Source: Clostridium_AD sp047624165
GTDB taxonomy: Bacteria; Bacillota; Clostridia; Clostridiales; Clostridiaceae
Direction of reading: 5' to 3'
Assembly: GCA_047624165.1 (NCBI GenBank)
Contig: JBLHPD010000063.1
Location: 1-21,950 of the forward strand
Length of the DNA: 21,950 nucleotides
Shown: in pieces, positions 1-8,433 of the stretch
Position numbering within the stretch: the first letter of the stretch is position 1
How the letters are laid out: each line of letters starts with the position of its first letter
Translations under genes and position numbers: made by a program
The notes under the pieces: model-generated
Told to the model about the DNA's origin: nothing
What the model saw: only the letters and a program-made list of their open reading frames with translations
Databases searched by the model: none

Positions 1-228
1 GATCGTCTTTTCACATGGCATAATTCATATAGTAAAATGATTACTGAGGTAGCTAACGAAACTAGTACTGTGCTAATAGATGTACGCTCAGAGTTCTTAA
101 AGTGCAGCGATTATAGCCAGCTTTTATGCAAAGATGGGATACATCCGAATACCGATGGTCAATCATTAATTGCATCTGTAATATTGAAATTTATAAAAGA
201 AAACTATAATTTTTTGTTACAGGATTGA
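1..228 (+). CDS. SGNH/GDSL-family hydrolase, 3' end only
   Basis: The frame is open from base 1 (starting D-R-L-F-T-W-H) to the TGA at 226-228, so the gene begins before the window and only about 75 C-terminal residues are visible. The motif KDGIHPNTDGQSLIA matches the last conserved block of SGNH/GDSL esterases, where Asp and His (D-x-x-H-P) complete the catalytic triad, followed by the usual terminal helix. Family members hydrolyse esters of lipids, acylated sugars or cell-wall groups; the substrate cannot be told from this fragment. The gene converges with the minus-strand kinase gene, leaving 8 nt between the two stops and no separate terminator. The internal ATG at 37 is not the true start because coding sequence continues upstream of it. 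Confidence 0.75.
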   Translation, partial: DRLFTWHNSYSKMITEVANETSTVLIDVRSEFLKCSDYSQLLCKDGIHPNTDGQSLIASVILKFIKENYNFLLQD

Positions 229-236
229 AAAAGCAT

Positions 237-1187
237 CTAAATCAAATTAAACATAGCTAAAGCAATAACCAACGCTATTATACACGCTATCACTGGTATT
301 ATAATTAATTTAGTTCTCTTACTAGTCTTTTTATCATCTAGTGAAAGCGTTTTGGAATTCTCAGTAACAGATTCTTGAGAATTCATAAACATTGTTTTTT
401 CGTATTCTCCATCAGTCATAATAGCATTAAGCTCAGTAATCATCAGTTTTACATCACTATAGCGACTTCCAGGCTCTATAGATGAAGCCTTTTGAATAAC
501 TTTAATTAATCTCTTATTCACATGCTCAGGATAATTTTCCTGAGTCATAAACTCTATAGGCATGCTTATGGATTTTCCTGTAAGCATAAAAAACATAGTG
601 ACACCAAGAGAATAAATATCCGTTTGAGCATTTGATTGAGTGCTTGCAAGTTGTTCTGGTGCTATGTAACCCATGGAGCCTAAAATCATAGTATCACCTT
701 GTTGATTTTCCTTACAGGTGCGTGCTATTCCAAAATCGATAAGTACTACCTTGTTGTTCGTCTTTATCATTATATTAGAAGGCTTTAAATCCCTATATAC
801 AATAGGTGGATTAAAGCTGTGAAGGTAAGATAATATACTACACAACTGAAGTGATATGTCCGCTACAATCTCAGTTGTAAGCGGTCCATTTGCGTCCAAA
901 TGCTCCTTTAAGGTCTTCCCTTCAATGTAATCCTCCACGATGTATAAATTATCCTCTTCATGAAATATATCAATAATTCGTATAATTCCTATGTGACTTA
1001 AGTTTTTTAGTATATTAGGCTCCGCAAGAAAATCTATTTTGCTTTTCCATTGATCATTTACTTCCTTTACTGCCCAAAAATTTCCTAATCTAGTATTCTT
1101 GCAGAGATAAACCGTCCCCATACCGCCTTGTCCTAAAACCTTTATTATTTCGTATTTTTTATCTAGAATTTGTCCAATATTTAACAT
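237..1187 (-). CDS. Hanks-type serine/threonine protein kinase, C-terminally membrane anchored
   Basis: Residues 12-265 form a eukaryotic-like kinase domain. Visible elements are the Gly-rich loop GQGGMGTVY (19-27), ATP-binding Lys41 (AVKEV), helix-C Glu56, catalytic loop YRDLKPSN (131-138, Asp133, Asn138), DFG (151-153) and APE (176-178). The HRD histidine is Tyr here, a tolerated variation, and all residues needed for catalysis are present, so it should be active. A Ser/Thr/Lys-rich linker (about 265-290) precedes one hydrophobic helix (about 291-313) at the extreme C-terminus. There are no PASTA repeats, so this is not a PrkC-type muropeptide sensor. An SD (GGGGGTGAG) precedes the ATG. It lies 82 nt after the response-regulator gene on the same strand and may be the last gene of that operon. 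The substrate is unknown. Confidence 0.9.
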   Translation of the reverse strand: MLNIGQILDKKYEIIKVLGQGGMGTVYLCKNTRLGNFWAVKEVNDQWKSKIDFLAEPNILKNLSHIGIIRIIDIFHEEDNLYIVEDYIEGKTLKEHLDANGPLTTEIVADISLQLCSILSYLHSFNPPIVYRDLKPSNIMIKTNNKVVLIDFGIARTCKENQQGDTMILGSMGYIAPEQLASTQSNAQTDIYSLGVTMFFMLTGKSISMPIEFMTQENYPEHVNKRLIKVIQKASSIEPGSRYSDVKLMITELNAIMTDGEYEKTMFMNSQESVTENSKTLSLDDKKTSKRTKLIIIPVIACIIALVIALAMFNLI

Positions 1188-1250
1188 GTTCTCACCCCCA
1201 ATGTCAAAAACGTCTAAATAAATGTATAAATGTTTTTTTAAGGAAAATCA

Positions 1251-1282
1251 TATCATAAAAAGGTACCTTTTATTTTATGATA
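1251..1282 (-). repeat. Inverted repeat spanning the response-regulator stop codon
   Basis: A 10-bp perfect stem (TATCATAAAA, 1251-1260, with 1273-1282) encloses the self-complementary AAGGTACCTT. The regulator's stop codon (1270-1272) lies inside it. No clean U-run follows on the minus strand (it reads TATGATTTTCCTT), so it may be a weak terminator, an mRNA-processing or stabilising stem, or a partial barrier between the regulator and kinase genes. Confidence 0.4.
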
Positions 1283-2061
1283 ATTATTAACTTATCTACA
1301 TTTTTACTAGAATCAATAGTAACTTCTTTTAATGTTAGATCTGACATTAAAGCTTCTCTAATAATTTCTTCAACTTCTTCTTTTCTGTCCATATAAAAAG
1401 CTTGCCTATTATAATTTACCATTGAATAATTCTTACTATTTTCTAATAATTTTTTTTCAAATAAGGTAAGTGTATCAAATGCCTTAATCTCTATTATATT
1501 TCCACTAATAAATACAGTTATATCCTTAGGACCTTTCCCTGTATTTGTCTTAATAAATCTTGCAAACAAATTTTTAATTTTTATTTCCACTTCAGTTTTC
1601 AATGTTTTACTAAGAATAGTATTATCATTTATAATAGTTTGATCTTGTCTATGTGTAAATACTTTACAAGCTGCATTTTCTAGAGCTTTCATCAATTCAT
1701 CATTTTTTATAGGCTTTATTACATAATTATCTATTCCTACATTTACTACTGAAAGTATCGTTTCAACATCTGAAAAAGCTGTAGTAATAATTATTGCACA
1801 GTTTTTATCTATTTTCCTTATTTCCTTTGACATTTCTATTCCGCTCATTTCTGGCATCTTAAGATCCGTAATAACAATATCAGGATTAAATTCTTTAAAT
1901 TTATTTAACCCATCTTCTCCATTCTCTGCTAGATATAATTTACCAACTCTTCTTTTCAAAAATATACCTAGTTGCTCTCTATGGGATTCTTCATCTTCCA
2001 CATATAGGACTTTTAAGTTAGAGAGTAAACTTTCTTCCTGTTTAATAAGCATCTTTATCAC
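1270..2061 (-). CDS. Response regulator: receiver domain plus DUF2294/MpsC-like domain
   Basis: Residues 15-130 are a CheY-like receiver: acidic pair E22-D23, phosphoacceptor Asp66 (ITDLKMPEMSG), Thr93/94 in IIITTAF and Lys116 in VIKPI. No DNA-binding helix-turn-helix follows. Residues about 153-263 instead resemble the DUF2294/MpsC family: a GKGPKDITVFISGN segment, then LTLFEKKLLEN, a charged helix before EIIREAL, and a terminal strand pair. The family is a small domain of uncertain biochemical role, so the regulator probably acts by protein interaction rather than as a transcription factor (inference). The first codons overlap the end of the upstream sensor-kinase gene by 20 bp, a strong sign of translational coupling. 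Met4 at 2052 is an alternative start. The domain call is from remembered family pattern, not a search. Confidence 0.8.
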   Translation of the reverse strand: MIKMLIKQEESLLSNLKVLYVEDEESHREQLGIFLKRRVGKLYLAENGEDGLNKFKEFNPDIVITDLKMPEMSGIEMSKEIRKIDKNCAIIITTAFSDVETILSVVNVGIDNYVIKPIKNDELMKALENAACKVFTHRQDQTIINDNTILSKTLKTEVEIKIKNLFARFIKTNTGKGPKDITVFISGNIIEIKAFDTLTLFEKKLLENSKNYSMVNYNRQAFYMDRKEEVEEIIREALMSDLTLKEVTIDSSKNVDKLIIIIK

Positions 2062-4507
2062 TCTCCTTTACTGGAATAGATATCTTGAAACAAGCTCCAT
2101 CATCTGTATTAGAAAATTTTATACTTCCATTAAAATTCTTTTCAATAATCATTTTGGACATATATAATCCAAGCCCCGTCCCCTGCTTATTCTGTTTTGT
2201 AGTAAAATACGGTTCAAATATCCCTTTTGCTATTAGTTCATCAATACCTCCAGCATTGTCTTTTATTTCCACTGTATTAAAAAATTCATTACTTGTTATT
2301 TCAATTTCAATTTTTTTAATTTTAGTATTAGATTCTACTAATGCATCAATAGCATTATTAATTATATTGAAGATTACTTGTGAAAAATGATTTGAGTATC
2401 CATATGCCTCAACATCATCAGTTTTTTTCACATTAATTTCTATCTTATGAAACTTAAAATTTTCTTCTATTAATTCCATAGTAGAAACAATGCTGTCGTA
2501 TAAAGAAAAATTTCCTTTATCCATTATAGGTTTAAAAAAGTATCTAAAATCATCTATGGTTACAGACATTTTATCAATAAGTTTTCTTGATTTTCCAATT
2601 AATTTATCTAGTGTTTCTTTATCTAAATCATTATATTTATGCATATCTTCTATATTTGTTATAATAAGCCCTAATATACTAAGCGGCTGTCTCCATTGAT
2701 GTGCAATATTACCAATCATTTCACCCATAGCAACAAATTTTGATTGATAAATCATTAGCGCTTCTTTTCTTTTATTCTCATCCATTTCGTTTTTAAACAT
2801 CTTTTCTAATTTCATATTTATTTTTTCTAATTTAACAATCATTTTCTGATTGTCATTTTCTTTTATAACCATGTCATTATTATTAATTAGTTCAAAATAT
2901 TCTTTCTGTTCACCATCAAGAGAAATTTGAGATGCTACTTGATTTATTATGCCTCTAAACCTCTCCTCACTTCTACTTAAAGTCTCTTCTTCAATTTTTC
3001 TATTTGTAATATCTCTAGAAATCAATACTAATTTTTCTTTATTATGAAGTTTAAATAGCCGTGCATTTATCTCTACTGGTATAGCTCTGCCATTCTTTGT
3101 TTTAAGAATAGTTTCAAATAATATTGTTTCTTTTTTAGTTAATCTATTTTTAATTTCATTAATTTTCTCATCCTTTAGTCCTATATCTATGTCATAATAC
3201 TCCATAGTACATATTTCTTTCTTAGAATACCCCAGTTCCATGCATCCTTTATCATTAATTTCAAGAAAATTTCCAAAGATTTTCTCATTTGTATTTAAAA
3301 TAAAAATGCAATCGTTACCACTGCTAAACAATACTTCATATTTCTCTTTATTTTTAATCAGTTCAATTTCAAGTAATTTTCTTTCTTCGATGTCTTCTTT
3401 TAACACTCCATTTAGAGTTTCAACTTCTTTTACATATTTAGCCTCTACCTCAAGTCGACTTTGATTTTCTTTAATTTTATAAATATATCTTGTTACCAAA
3501 ATAAAAATCAATATAATAAAACCAGATAATAAAAGTATATTATATAAATTTTTCTTAATAATATTTACAACGTCTTTATAGTCCATGGTTACTGTTACTA
3601 CCCATAACTCATCTCCTATAAAAGCAGGAGAATATGCACTGATTTTTTTTATCCTAGTATGATTTTTATCACCTGGCCATATAGAATAATATATGTTTAC
3701 ACCTTTTCCTCCTTCCTTTTGTTCTTGAACAATTTTGTCGAGTTCTGACCAGTCATATTCTGGAAATTCACCTCGTCTTGCTTCCATAACATTTTCACCT
3801 ATATCATCACCATTGGGATGCATTAAAAGCACTCCATTTTTATCCTTTACAGAAGCATATCCTTTTTCTCCAATTTTTATAGGTTTTACAATTTTTTTAT
3901 ATAAAGAATTTATACTTAGTTTACTTCTTATAATCCCTTGAAATTCATTTTCATAAAAAATAGGTTGAAGTAGACATATCGTAGGGCCTATGTTTTTTTC
4001 AAATTGTATTTTTCCCATTGCAACTTTATGCTCTTTTATAACCTCTCTCACACCTGGATAATCAGAAAGGTCTTTACCTGCATTCTCTTTATCATCAAAA
4101 TCTAATGTTTCTTTTTTTAAAAGAATACCATTTTTATTTAATAATTCTACTGATTGAAGGCTGGTTAGTTGACTTCTAAAGTATATTTCTATAAAGTCTG
4201 TTTGAAAATTTGTACTTTTATTTTTTAGTAAATTATTTAATTTTTCTTTAAATTCATTATTTTGAGATATAATGAATATATTTAATTTTTGTTCATCAAT
4301 ATAATTTTCCAAACTTCTTGCTATCATTTCTGAAATAGTTAATATGTTTTGTTGCTCGTTATGAATTATCGAATCCCTAAAGTTTTTATAATTAAACCAT
4401 ATTATAAAAAATATAAGACACAATAAAATTATATTAGAAAAAAGTATTACCATATATTTGTTTGTATTTTTACTTTTACTTTTAAATTTTACAAATCTAT
4501 TTTTCAC
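2042..4507 (-). CDS. Membrane sensor histidine kinase (dCache-like sensor, PAS, HisKA, HATPase)
   Basis: The 821-aa protein has TM1 (about 19-39), an extracytoplasmic region of about 280 residues compatible with a double-Cache ligand sensor, and TM2 (about 319-340). A coiled segment, a PAS domain (about 382-502) and a second coiled segment follow. The kinase core has phospho-acceptor His603 in NIAHQWRQPL, an N box NIINNAIDAL (about 713-722), a G1 box DNAGG (about 752), an F box EPYFTTK and a G2 box GTGLGL (about 774-779). Every residue needed for autophosphorylation is visible. The start is GTG with SD AGGGAGG at 4519-4525, 11 nt upstream. It overlaps the response-regulator gene and lies downstream of tctCBA, so sensing organic acids is a reasonable but untested inference. 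dCache domains also bind amino acids and amines. Confidence 0.9.
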   Translation of the reverse strand: MKNRFVKFKSKSKNTNKYMVILFSNIILLCLIFFIIWFNYKNFRDSIIHNEQQNILTISEMIARSLENYIDEQKLNIFIISQNNEFKEKLNNLLKNKSTNFQTDFIEIYFRSQLTSLQSVELLNKNGILLKKETLDFDDKENAGKDLSDYPGVREVIKEHKVAMGKIQFEKNIGPTICLLQPIFYENEFQGIIRSKLSINSLYKKIVKPIKIGEKGYASVKDKNGVLLMHPNGDDIGENVMEARRGEFPEYDWSELDKIVQEQKEGGKGVNIYYSIWPGDKNHTRIKKISAYSPAFIGDELWVVTVTMDYKDVVNIIKKNLYNILLLSGFIILIFILVTRYIYKIKENQSRLEVEAKYVKEVETLNGVLKEDIEERKLLEIELIKNKEKYEVLFSSGNDCIFILNTNEKIFGNFLEINDKGCMELGYSKKEICTMEYYDIDIGLKDEKINEIKNRLTKKETILFETILKTKNGRAIPVEINARLFKLHNKEKLVLISRDITNRKIEEETLSRSEERFRGIINQVASQISLDGEQKEYFELINNNDMVIKENDNQKMIVKLEKINMKLEKMFKNEMDENKRKEALMIYQSKFVAMGEMIGNIAHQWRQPLSILGLIITNIEDMHKYNDLDKETLDKLIGKSRKLIDKMSVTIDDFRYFFKPIMDKGNFSLYDSIVSTMELIEENFKFHKIEINVKKTDDVEAYGYSNHFSQVIFNIINNAIDALVESNTKIKKIEIEITSNEFFNTVEIKDNAGGIDELIAKGIFEPYFTTKQNKQGTGLGLYMSKMIIEKNFNGSIKFSNTDDGACFKISIPVKESDKDAY

Positions 4508-4587
4508 AAAAATAAATTCCTCCCTAAATTATATGTACTTAATTCTCTATAATATCTTTACTATATAGTCTCACCTAACCTAATAGT

Positions 4588-4617
4588 ATTATATCATAAA
4601 TTCAAATAAAACGTCAT
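4588..4617 (-). promoter_or_regulatory. Candidate sigma-A promoter for the sensor-kinase operon
   Basis: On the minus strand ATGACG (4612-4617), an 18-bp spacer and a perfect TATAAT (4588-4593) lie about 80 nt before the GTG start. The -10 is good, the -35 has only four of six consensus bases, and it overlaps the foot of the adjacent 16-bp inverted repeat. Confidence 0.4.
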
Positions 4618-4654
4618 TAAAGGTTAGCAGTAACTACTCTGCTAACCTTTAATG
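4615..4654. terminator. Strong 16-bp inverted repeat between tctA and the sensor kinase
   Basis: The arms 4615-4630 and 4639-4654 are perfectly complementary over 16 bp, with an 8-nt loop (taactact). On the minus strand the stem is followed by ACGTTTTATTT, a modest U-rich tract, so it may be a second, back-up terminator for the tct operon. It could instead be an operator at the promoter it abuts. The 370-nt gap 4508-4877 otherwise holds only this promoter and the terminator at 4781-4814. Confidence 0.55.
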
Positions 4655-4780
4655 TGTATATTGTTTAAATTTAACACGTATTAAAATTTAAGGATATTAC
4701 TGTCTCTTTAATAGTATTTTCTTTTTAAATTTTGAATACTATATATATCCGACATTGATGACCCAAAATCCTTTTTGCCT

Positions 4781-4814
4781 AAAAAAAATATCCCAATTAA
4801 AAACTAGGATATTT
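4781..4814 (-). terminator. Intrinsic terminator of the tctCBA operon
   Basis: On the minus strand the stem AAATATCC / GGATATTT (4807-4814 with 4786-4793) is followed by an uninterrupted U-run (As at 4781-4788 on +). It starts 64 nt after the tctA stop codon. The stem is short and AT-rich, so efficiency may be partial. Confidence 0.55.
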
Positions 4815-4877
4815 AACATTTTATGTTTGTCAACAATCTGACATTAAATACTATATTACTGCATAAAATTTTAACTT

Positions 4878-6395
4878 TTATACTGCTTGTGCTTTACTCT
4901 TTTTTATCTTTGCCGAAATAAATGGCCATAAAATTGATAACACTGTTGCCACTAAAAACATAATTGATATTGGATCCCCTACAAATATACTGTAACTACT
5001 GTTAGATAGAATCATAGATTGTCTAAATGAAACTTCCATTTTTGATCCTAAAATCAAAGCTAATATAAATGTAGCCACTGGTATATCTAATTTTTTAACG
5101 AAATATCCAGCTACACCAAATAATATAATGATATAAAAATCAACTACAGAAAAATTAATAGCATACGTACCTATAAACCCTAAGCCTATAATAATCGGTA
5201 ATAATATTCTTACAGGTGTTTTTAATATTTTCACTAACTGAGTTGCAAGTGGAATATTCATAATGGTTAATAAGATATTACTAACATACATACTTGCAAT
5301 AACACCCCATGCGATTTCTGGCTGGGTTGTAAAGAAAAGTGGTCCTGGTCTAACTCCAATCATCATGAGCCCACCAAGCATAACAGCAGTAGTTCCAGAT
5401 CCAGGTATGCCTAGGGCCATCATTGGAATCATAGCTCCAACAGAAGCAGCATTGTTTGCAGCCTCTGGTGCAGCAAGACCTACAATATTTCCTTTTCCGA
5501 AAGATTCCTGATCTTTTGATAAGTTTTTTTCAGTTGCATATGCCATCATTGAGGCAATAGTCGCTCCTGCACCTGGTAACACTCCAATAAAGAATCCCAT
5601 TGGTGAACTTCTAAGTATAGGCATAAGGCAGTCCTTAAACTCTTTTTTCGAAATCCATACTTTACCAATATTTTTCATCTTCTCGCTTTTATGACCATCT
5701 TTATGTTCATGGATTAATTCATCAAAGTTAATATATACTTCACCAATTGCATAAAATCCTATAATTAGAATAAGAAAATCTATTCCTCCAGCAAGCTCTG
5801 GTATACCCATTGTAAATCTACTTGTACCCGTAAGCATATCTATCCCAATAGTACTAACCATAAGCCCTAAGAATGTAGCAAACATCCCTTTTAACATCTT
5901 TCCCTTTGCTATAGCAGATGTTGCCACTAGCGCAAAAATCATTAATGCAAAGTACTGTGGTGGTCCAAATTTAATAGCTACCTTCGCTATAGGGGCCGCT
6001 AAAAACGTCATCATTACAACACCAATAGTACCACCTATACATGATGCAATCGCTGACATTGCCAAAGCTTCTCCTGCTTTACCCTTTTGTGCCATAGGAT
6101 ATCCATCAAATGTTGCTGCAATGGCTGCTCCATCACCGGGTGTGTTAAGAAGAATGGATGCCCTAGAACCCCCAAACATTGCGCCAAAATAAATGGCTGT
6201 AAGAGTAGCTAATGCTGTAACTGGTTCCATTGAAAATGTTATTGGAAGTAATACAGCTATACCGGTAGCAGGTCCTAATCCAGGTAGCATACCCACAATT
6301 GTACCAAACAAACCTCCAAACATTAACCATAATATATTCGTAATACTTAATATTGCTCCAAAACCTAGTGCTAAAGAATTTAATATATCTCCCAT
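4878..6395 (-). CDS. tctA: Tripartite tricarboxylate transporter, large membrane subunit TctA
   Basis: The 505-aa protein is highly hydrophobic, with about 10-12 membrane segments, the usual TctA size. It carries the two family signature loops: GMLPGLGPATGIAVLLP near residue 37, and GVLPGAGATIASMMAYATEKN around 274-294, the duplicated P-G-x-G-x-x elements expected to line the transport pathway. TctA forms the ion-driven channel part of the TTT system and works with TctB and the substrate-binding TctC. Substrates in characterised systems include citrate, tartrate, terephthalate and other carboxylates; this one is unknown. SD AAGGGGTGA precedes the ATG. The gene starts 18 nt after tctB and ends before an intrinsic terminator. 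Confidence 0.95.
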   Translation of the reverse strand: MGDILNSLALGFGAILSITNILWLMFGGLFGTIVGMLPGLGPATGIAVLLPITFSMEPVTALATLTAIYFGAMFGGSRASILLNTPGDGAAIAATFDGYPMAQKGKAGEALAMSAIASCIGGTIGVVMMTFLAAPIAKVAIKFGPPQYFALMIFALVATSAIAKGKMLKGMFATFLGLMVSTIGIDMLTGTSRFTMGIPELAGGIDFLILIIGFYAIGEVYINFDELIHEHKDGHKSEKMKNIGKVWISKKEFKDCLMPILRSSPMGFFIGVLPGAGATIASMMAYATEKNLSKDQESFGKGNIVGLAAPEAANNAASVGAMIPMMALGIPGSGTTAVMLGGLMMIGVRPGPLFFTTQPEIAWGVIASMYVSNILLTIMNIPLATQLVKILKTPVRILLPIIIGLGFIGTYAINFSVVDFYIIILFGVAGYFVKKLDIPVATFILALILGSKMEVSFRQSMILSNSSYSIFVGDPISIMFLVATVLSILWPFISAKIKKSKAQAV

Positions 6396-6413
6396 AATTT
6401 CACCCCTTTCTCG

Positions 6414-6866
6414 TTAAAAATGTAATATTCCGCCTGGTAAAGAAATCGCTAGTAGCTTAGCAAAAATACCATAGCTAGCTACAGCGAATATCACCGCTAC
6501 GATAGAATTAGTTTTTAATTTACCATTGTTAATTACACTGAGTAGTGCAAACATCATTACTGCTGTAGAAAGAAGAAATCCTACTGAATCAAAAATAATT
6601 GAATACATAATAAAAATAACAGTACACATTGCAATAGTTTTCATTACTTTTTTATCTAAAAAAAGTTTTTTAATTGTATATCCCTTTTTATAATCTTGAA
6701 GAAAAATAATAACAGAAAATATAATAGCTCCTAACAATATAAGCACAGGAAACGACTTAGTTCCTGAAACAAATGTATTCCCCGCTTGTGCAACTCCCAT
6801 GATTCCAAAACCATATATTGCTGAAATAATTAATCCAGCAATTGCAATAATTTTATTTTCACTCAT
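6414..6866 (-). CDS. tctB: Tripartite tricarboxylate transporter, small membrane subunit TctB
   Basis: The 150-aa protein has four predicted membrane helices (starting at about residues 4, 35, 75 and 115), typical of TctB, the accessory membrane subunit. An upstream ATG at 6881 is in frame, but its first codons (Met-Gly-Gly-Glu-Asn) are simply the translated SD. The motif GGGAGGTG at 6872-6879 lies 5 nt before the ATG at 6864-6866, so the shorter start is preferred. The gene lies between tctC and tctA on the same strand, and a stem-loop occupies the tctC-tctB gap. Sequence conservation in this subunit is low, so the call rests on size, topology and position. Confidence 0.9.
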   Translation of the reverse strand: MSENKIIAIAGLIISAIYGFGIMGVAQAGNTFVSGTKSFPVLILLGAIIFSVIIFLQDYKKGYTIKKLFLDKKVMKTIAMCTVIFIMYSIIFDSVGFLLSTAVMMFALLSVINNGKLKTNSIVAVIFAVASYGIFAKLLAISLPGGILHF

Positions 6867-6898
6867 ATTTTCACCTCCCATAATTTAATTTATTTTTT

Positions 6899-6927
6899 AA
6901 GCATTGGCAAATAACTTACCAATGCTT
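6899..6927 (-). repeat. tctC-tctB intercistronic stem-loop
   Basis: A 9-bp perfect stem (AAGCATTGG / CCAATGCTT) with an 11-nt loop begins 5 nt after the tctC stop. No U-run follows on the minus strand (it reads AAAAAATAAATT), so it is probably not a terminator. Stem-loops here commonly protect the upstream message 3' end, giving more binding protein than membrane subunits; that role is inferred. Confidence 0.6.
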
Positions 6928-6932
6928 GAAAA

Positions 6933-7931
6933 TTACTTTTTAAGACCTACTTTTCCTGTAATGTCATCATAAGATTTGAATTCTTCATCCCACATTGCCT
7001 GAGTATCTGCACTATTTCTATAGTAAGATAACCAGTTATTTGTTGCTAAAATTTCCTTCCAATCATCTGTAGCTATAGCTCTCTCAATTAAATCATCCCA
7101 CCATGCGACTTCTTCATCTGTCATACCTGGTTGAGCAAGTAGTCCTCTCCAGTGTGGAAATACTACGTCTATTCCTGACTCTTTTAGTGTTGGAACTTCT
7201 GAGAATACGCCTCCCATTCTTGTATCAGCTGTAACAGCAAGAGCTCTTATATCTCCATTTTTCAAAAACTCTACTCCCTCTTGAGCCCCTACAGGTACAA
7301 CATCATAAAATCCACCAATTAATCCTGTCAGTAATTCTCCAGTAGTAGTAGCCATAATATTTTTATCAAGTTCTTTAATATCGACCCCTTGAGAATCGGC
7401 AGCAGTCATAAATGATAAATGATCATCATTTCCTTTTCCAGGCGCAACTGCAATTTTCAGTGAAGATGGATCCTTCTTTAATTGTTCGAATACTTCGTTA
7501 ATAGTCTGAAATTTAGAATCCGCTTTTACATAAATAGCAATCCATTCATTCGTTAATGTAGCAACCGGTTTTAAATCAGAAGTTTTTTGAGCGCCCTCTG
7601 TACCTGTTAATTCATTTGTGTATATATAAGATGAATCCAAAGCAACCTGATGCGAATTTTTTTTGTTAATTAAAGATGCCCATGCTACAGCACCACTTCC
7701 ACCTGGCTTGTTAGTTACTACAACGTTTATTCCTGGTGCAAGATCATTATCTTTGATAACTTTTTGTAGTGCTCTGGCTGTTGCATCCCATCCGCCACCT
7801 GGGCTAGCAGGTGCAATAAGTTCTACTGTTTTCTCTGTTGGAAAGCTACCTCCTGTCTTGCTTTGACAACCTGTAAAAGCTGCCATGACCATAGATAAAC
7901 CTAATACTAATGCTAACGATTTTTTATACAT
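6933..7931 (-). CDS. tctC: Tripartite tricarboxylate transporter, lipoprotein substrate-binding subunit TctC
   Basis: The protein is 332 aa. The N-terminus MYKKSLALVLGLSMVMAAF plus TGC is a lipoprotein signal with lipidated Cys22. Mature sequence shows the Bug/TctC fold signature VELIAPASPGGGWDATARAL, where the P-G-G-G-W-D segment contacts the substrate carboxylate, then VTNKPGGSGAVAW, and later VPTLKESGIDV and HWRGLLAQPGMT, all typical of the family. In a Gram-positive cell it should be tethered on the outer face of the membrane and deliver substrate to TctAB. SD AGGGGG lies about 6 nt from the ATG. It is first in the operon, behind a strong promoter and a terminator-bearing leader. Confidence 0.95.
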   Translation of the reverse strand: MYKKSLALVLGLSMVMAAFTGCQSKTGGSFPTEKTVELIAPASPGGGWDATARALQKVIKDNDLAPGINVVVTNKPGGSGAVAWASLINKKNSHQVALDSSYIYTNELTGTEGAQKTSDLKPVATLTNEWIAIYVKADSKFQTINEVFEQLKKDPSSLKIAVAPGKGNDDHLSFMTAADSQGVDIKELDKNIMATTTGELLTGLIGGFYDVVPVGAQEGVEFLKNGDIRALAVTADTRMGGVFSEVPTLKESGIDVVFPHWRGLLAQPGMTDEEVAWWDDLIERAIATDDWKEILATNNWLSYYRNSADTQAMWDEEFKSYDDITGKVGLKK

Positions 7932-8023
7932 TTTTTTCCCCCTAATAATTTAAATTTGTTTTAAATAACATTTTTTCTACACGCTTTTCTTACTATAACT
8001 AAAACTCTGCTAAAAATATTATA

Positions 8024-8234
8024 ATAAAATAAAAAGGTCAGCACATAAACCTTTACAGTTTATTGTACTGACCTTATAAAGCCTAACTTAAATAGCTATC
8101 TTTAATCACTGTCATCTCGAACATTAAATTTTAAAATCAAAGCAATATTTAGCGAAAACCTTTTCATCTTAAAATACTTATAAAATCATACTTACTTTAA
8201 GCCTTTATTTACGCTTTATTCATATCACTTCTTT
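8024..8234 (-). promoter_or_regulatory. tctC leader RNA with an internal intrinsic terminator (candidate attenuator)
   Basis: Transcription from the promoter at 8235-8263 would give a leader of about 300 nt before tctC. Within it, arms 8058-8075 and 8034-8050 form a long stem (AAGGTCAG outermost, one mismatch, one bulge) with a 7-nt loop. The minus strand then reads TTTTTATTTTATT. There is no minus-strand gene between promoter and terminator, so the terminator can only act on the tct transcript itself. Upstream, ATAAAGC (8213-8219) is complementary to GCTTTAT (8076-8082), giving a possible closing stem. I do not recognise a known riboswitch class. Confidence 0.55.
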
Positions 8235-8263
8235 ATGATAGCATGCATAAAAGATTATGTCAA
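8235..8263 (-). promoter_or_regulatory. Sigma-A promoter of tctCBA
   Basis: On the minus strand a perfect TTGACA (8258-8263), a 17-bp spacer and TATCAT (8235-8240) form one of the best promoters in the window. The predicted start is near 8228. In the 502-nt gap 7932-8433 the only other clear element is the leader terminator; a TATAAT on the plus strand (8343-8348) lacks a good -35 for msrB. Confidence 0.75.
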
Positions 8264-8433
8264 TATATAAAAATTCTTTTTAATAATTGTTCACCTAGGA
8301 TTGTTCCTGTGTTACCCCCTGTTATTTATGGTATATCTATTATATAATAATTATTAATTAATTTGATAAATTGGAAAAATAGAAATCGCCTAAAAATTTG
8401 AGCGATTATGGTTATTTAGAAAGGAGCATTATA

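Noticed and set aside
6899..6927. Terminator between tctC and tctB
   Set aside because: No U-run on either strand, and the three genes form one transporter; it is more likely an mRNA-stabilising stem.
8320..8348. Plus-strand promoter for msrB using TATAAT at 8343-8348
   Set aside because: No acceptable -35 hexamer at 16-18 bp spacing.
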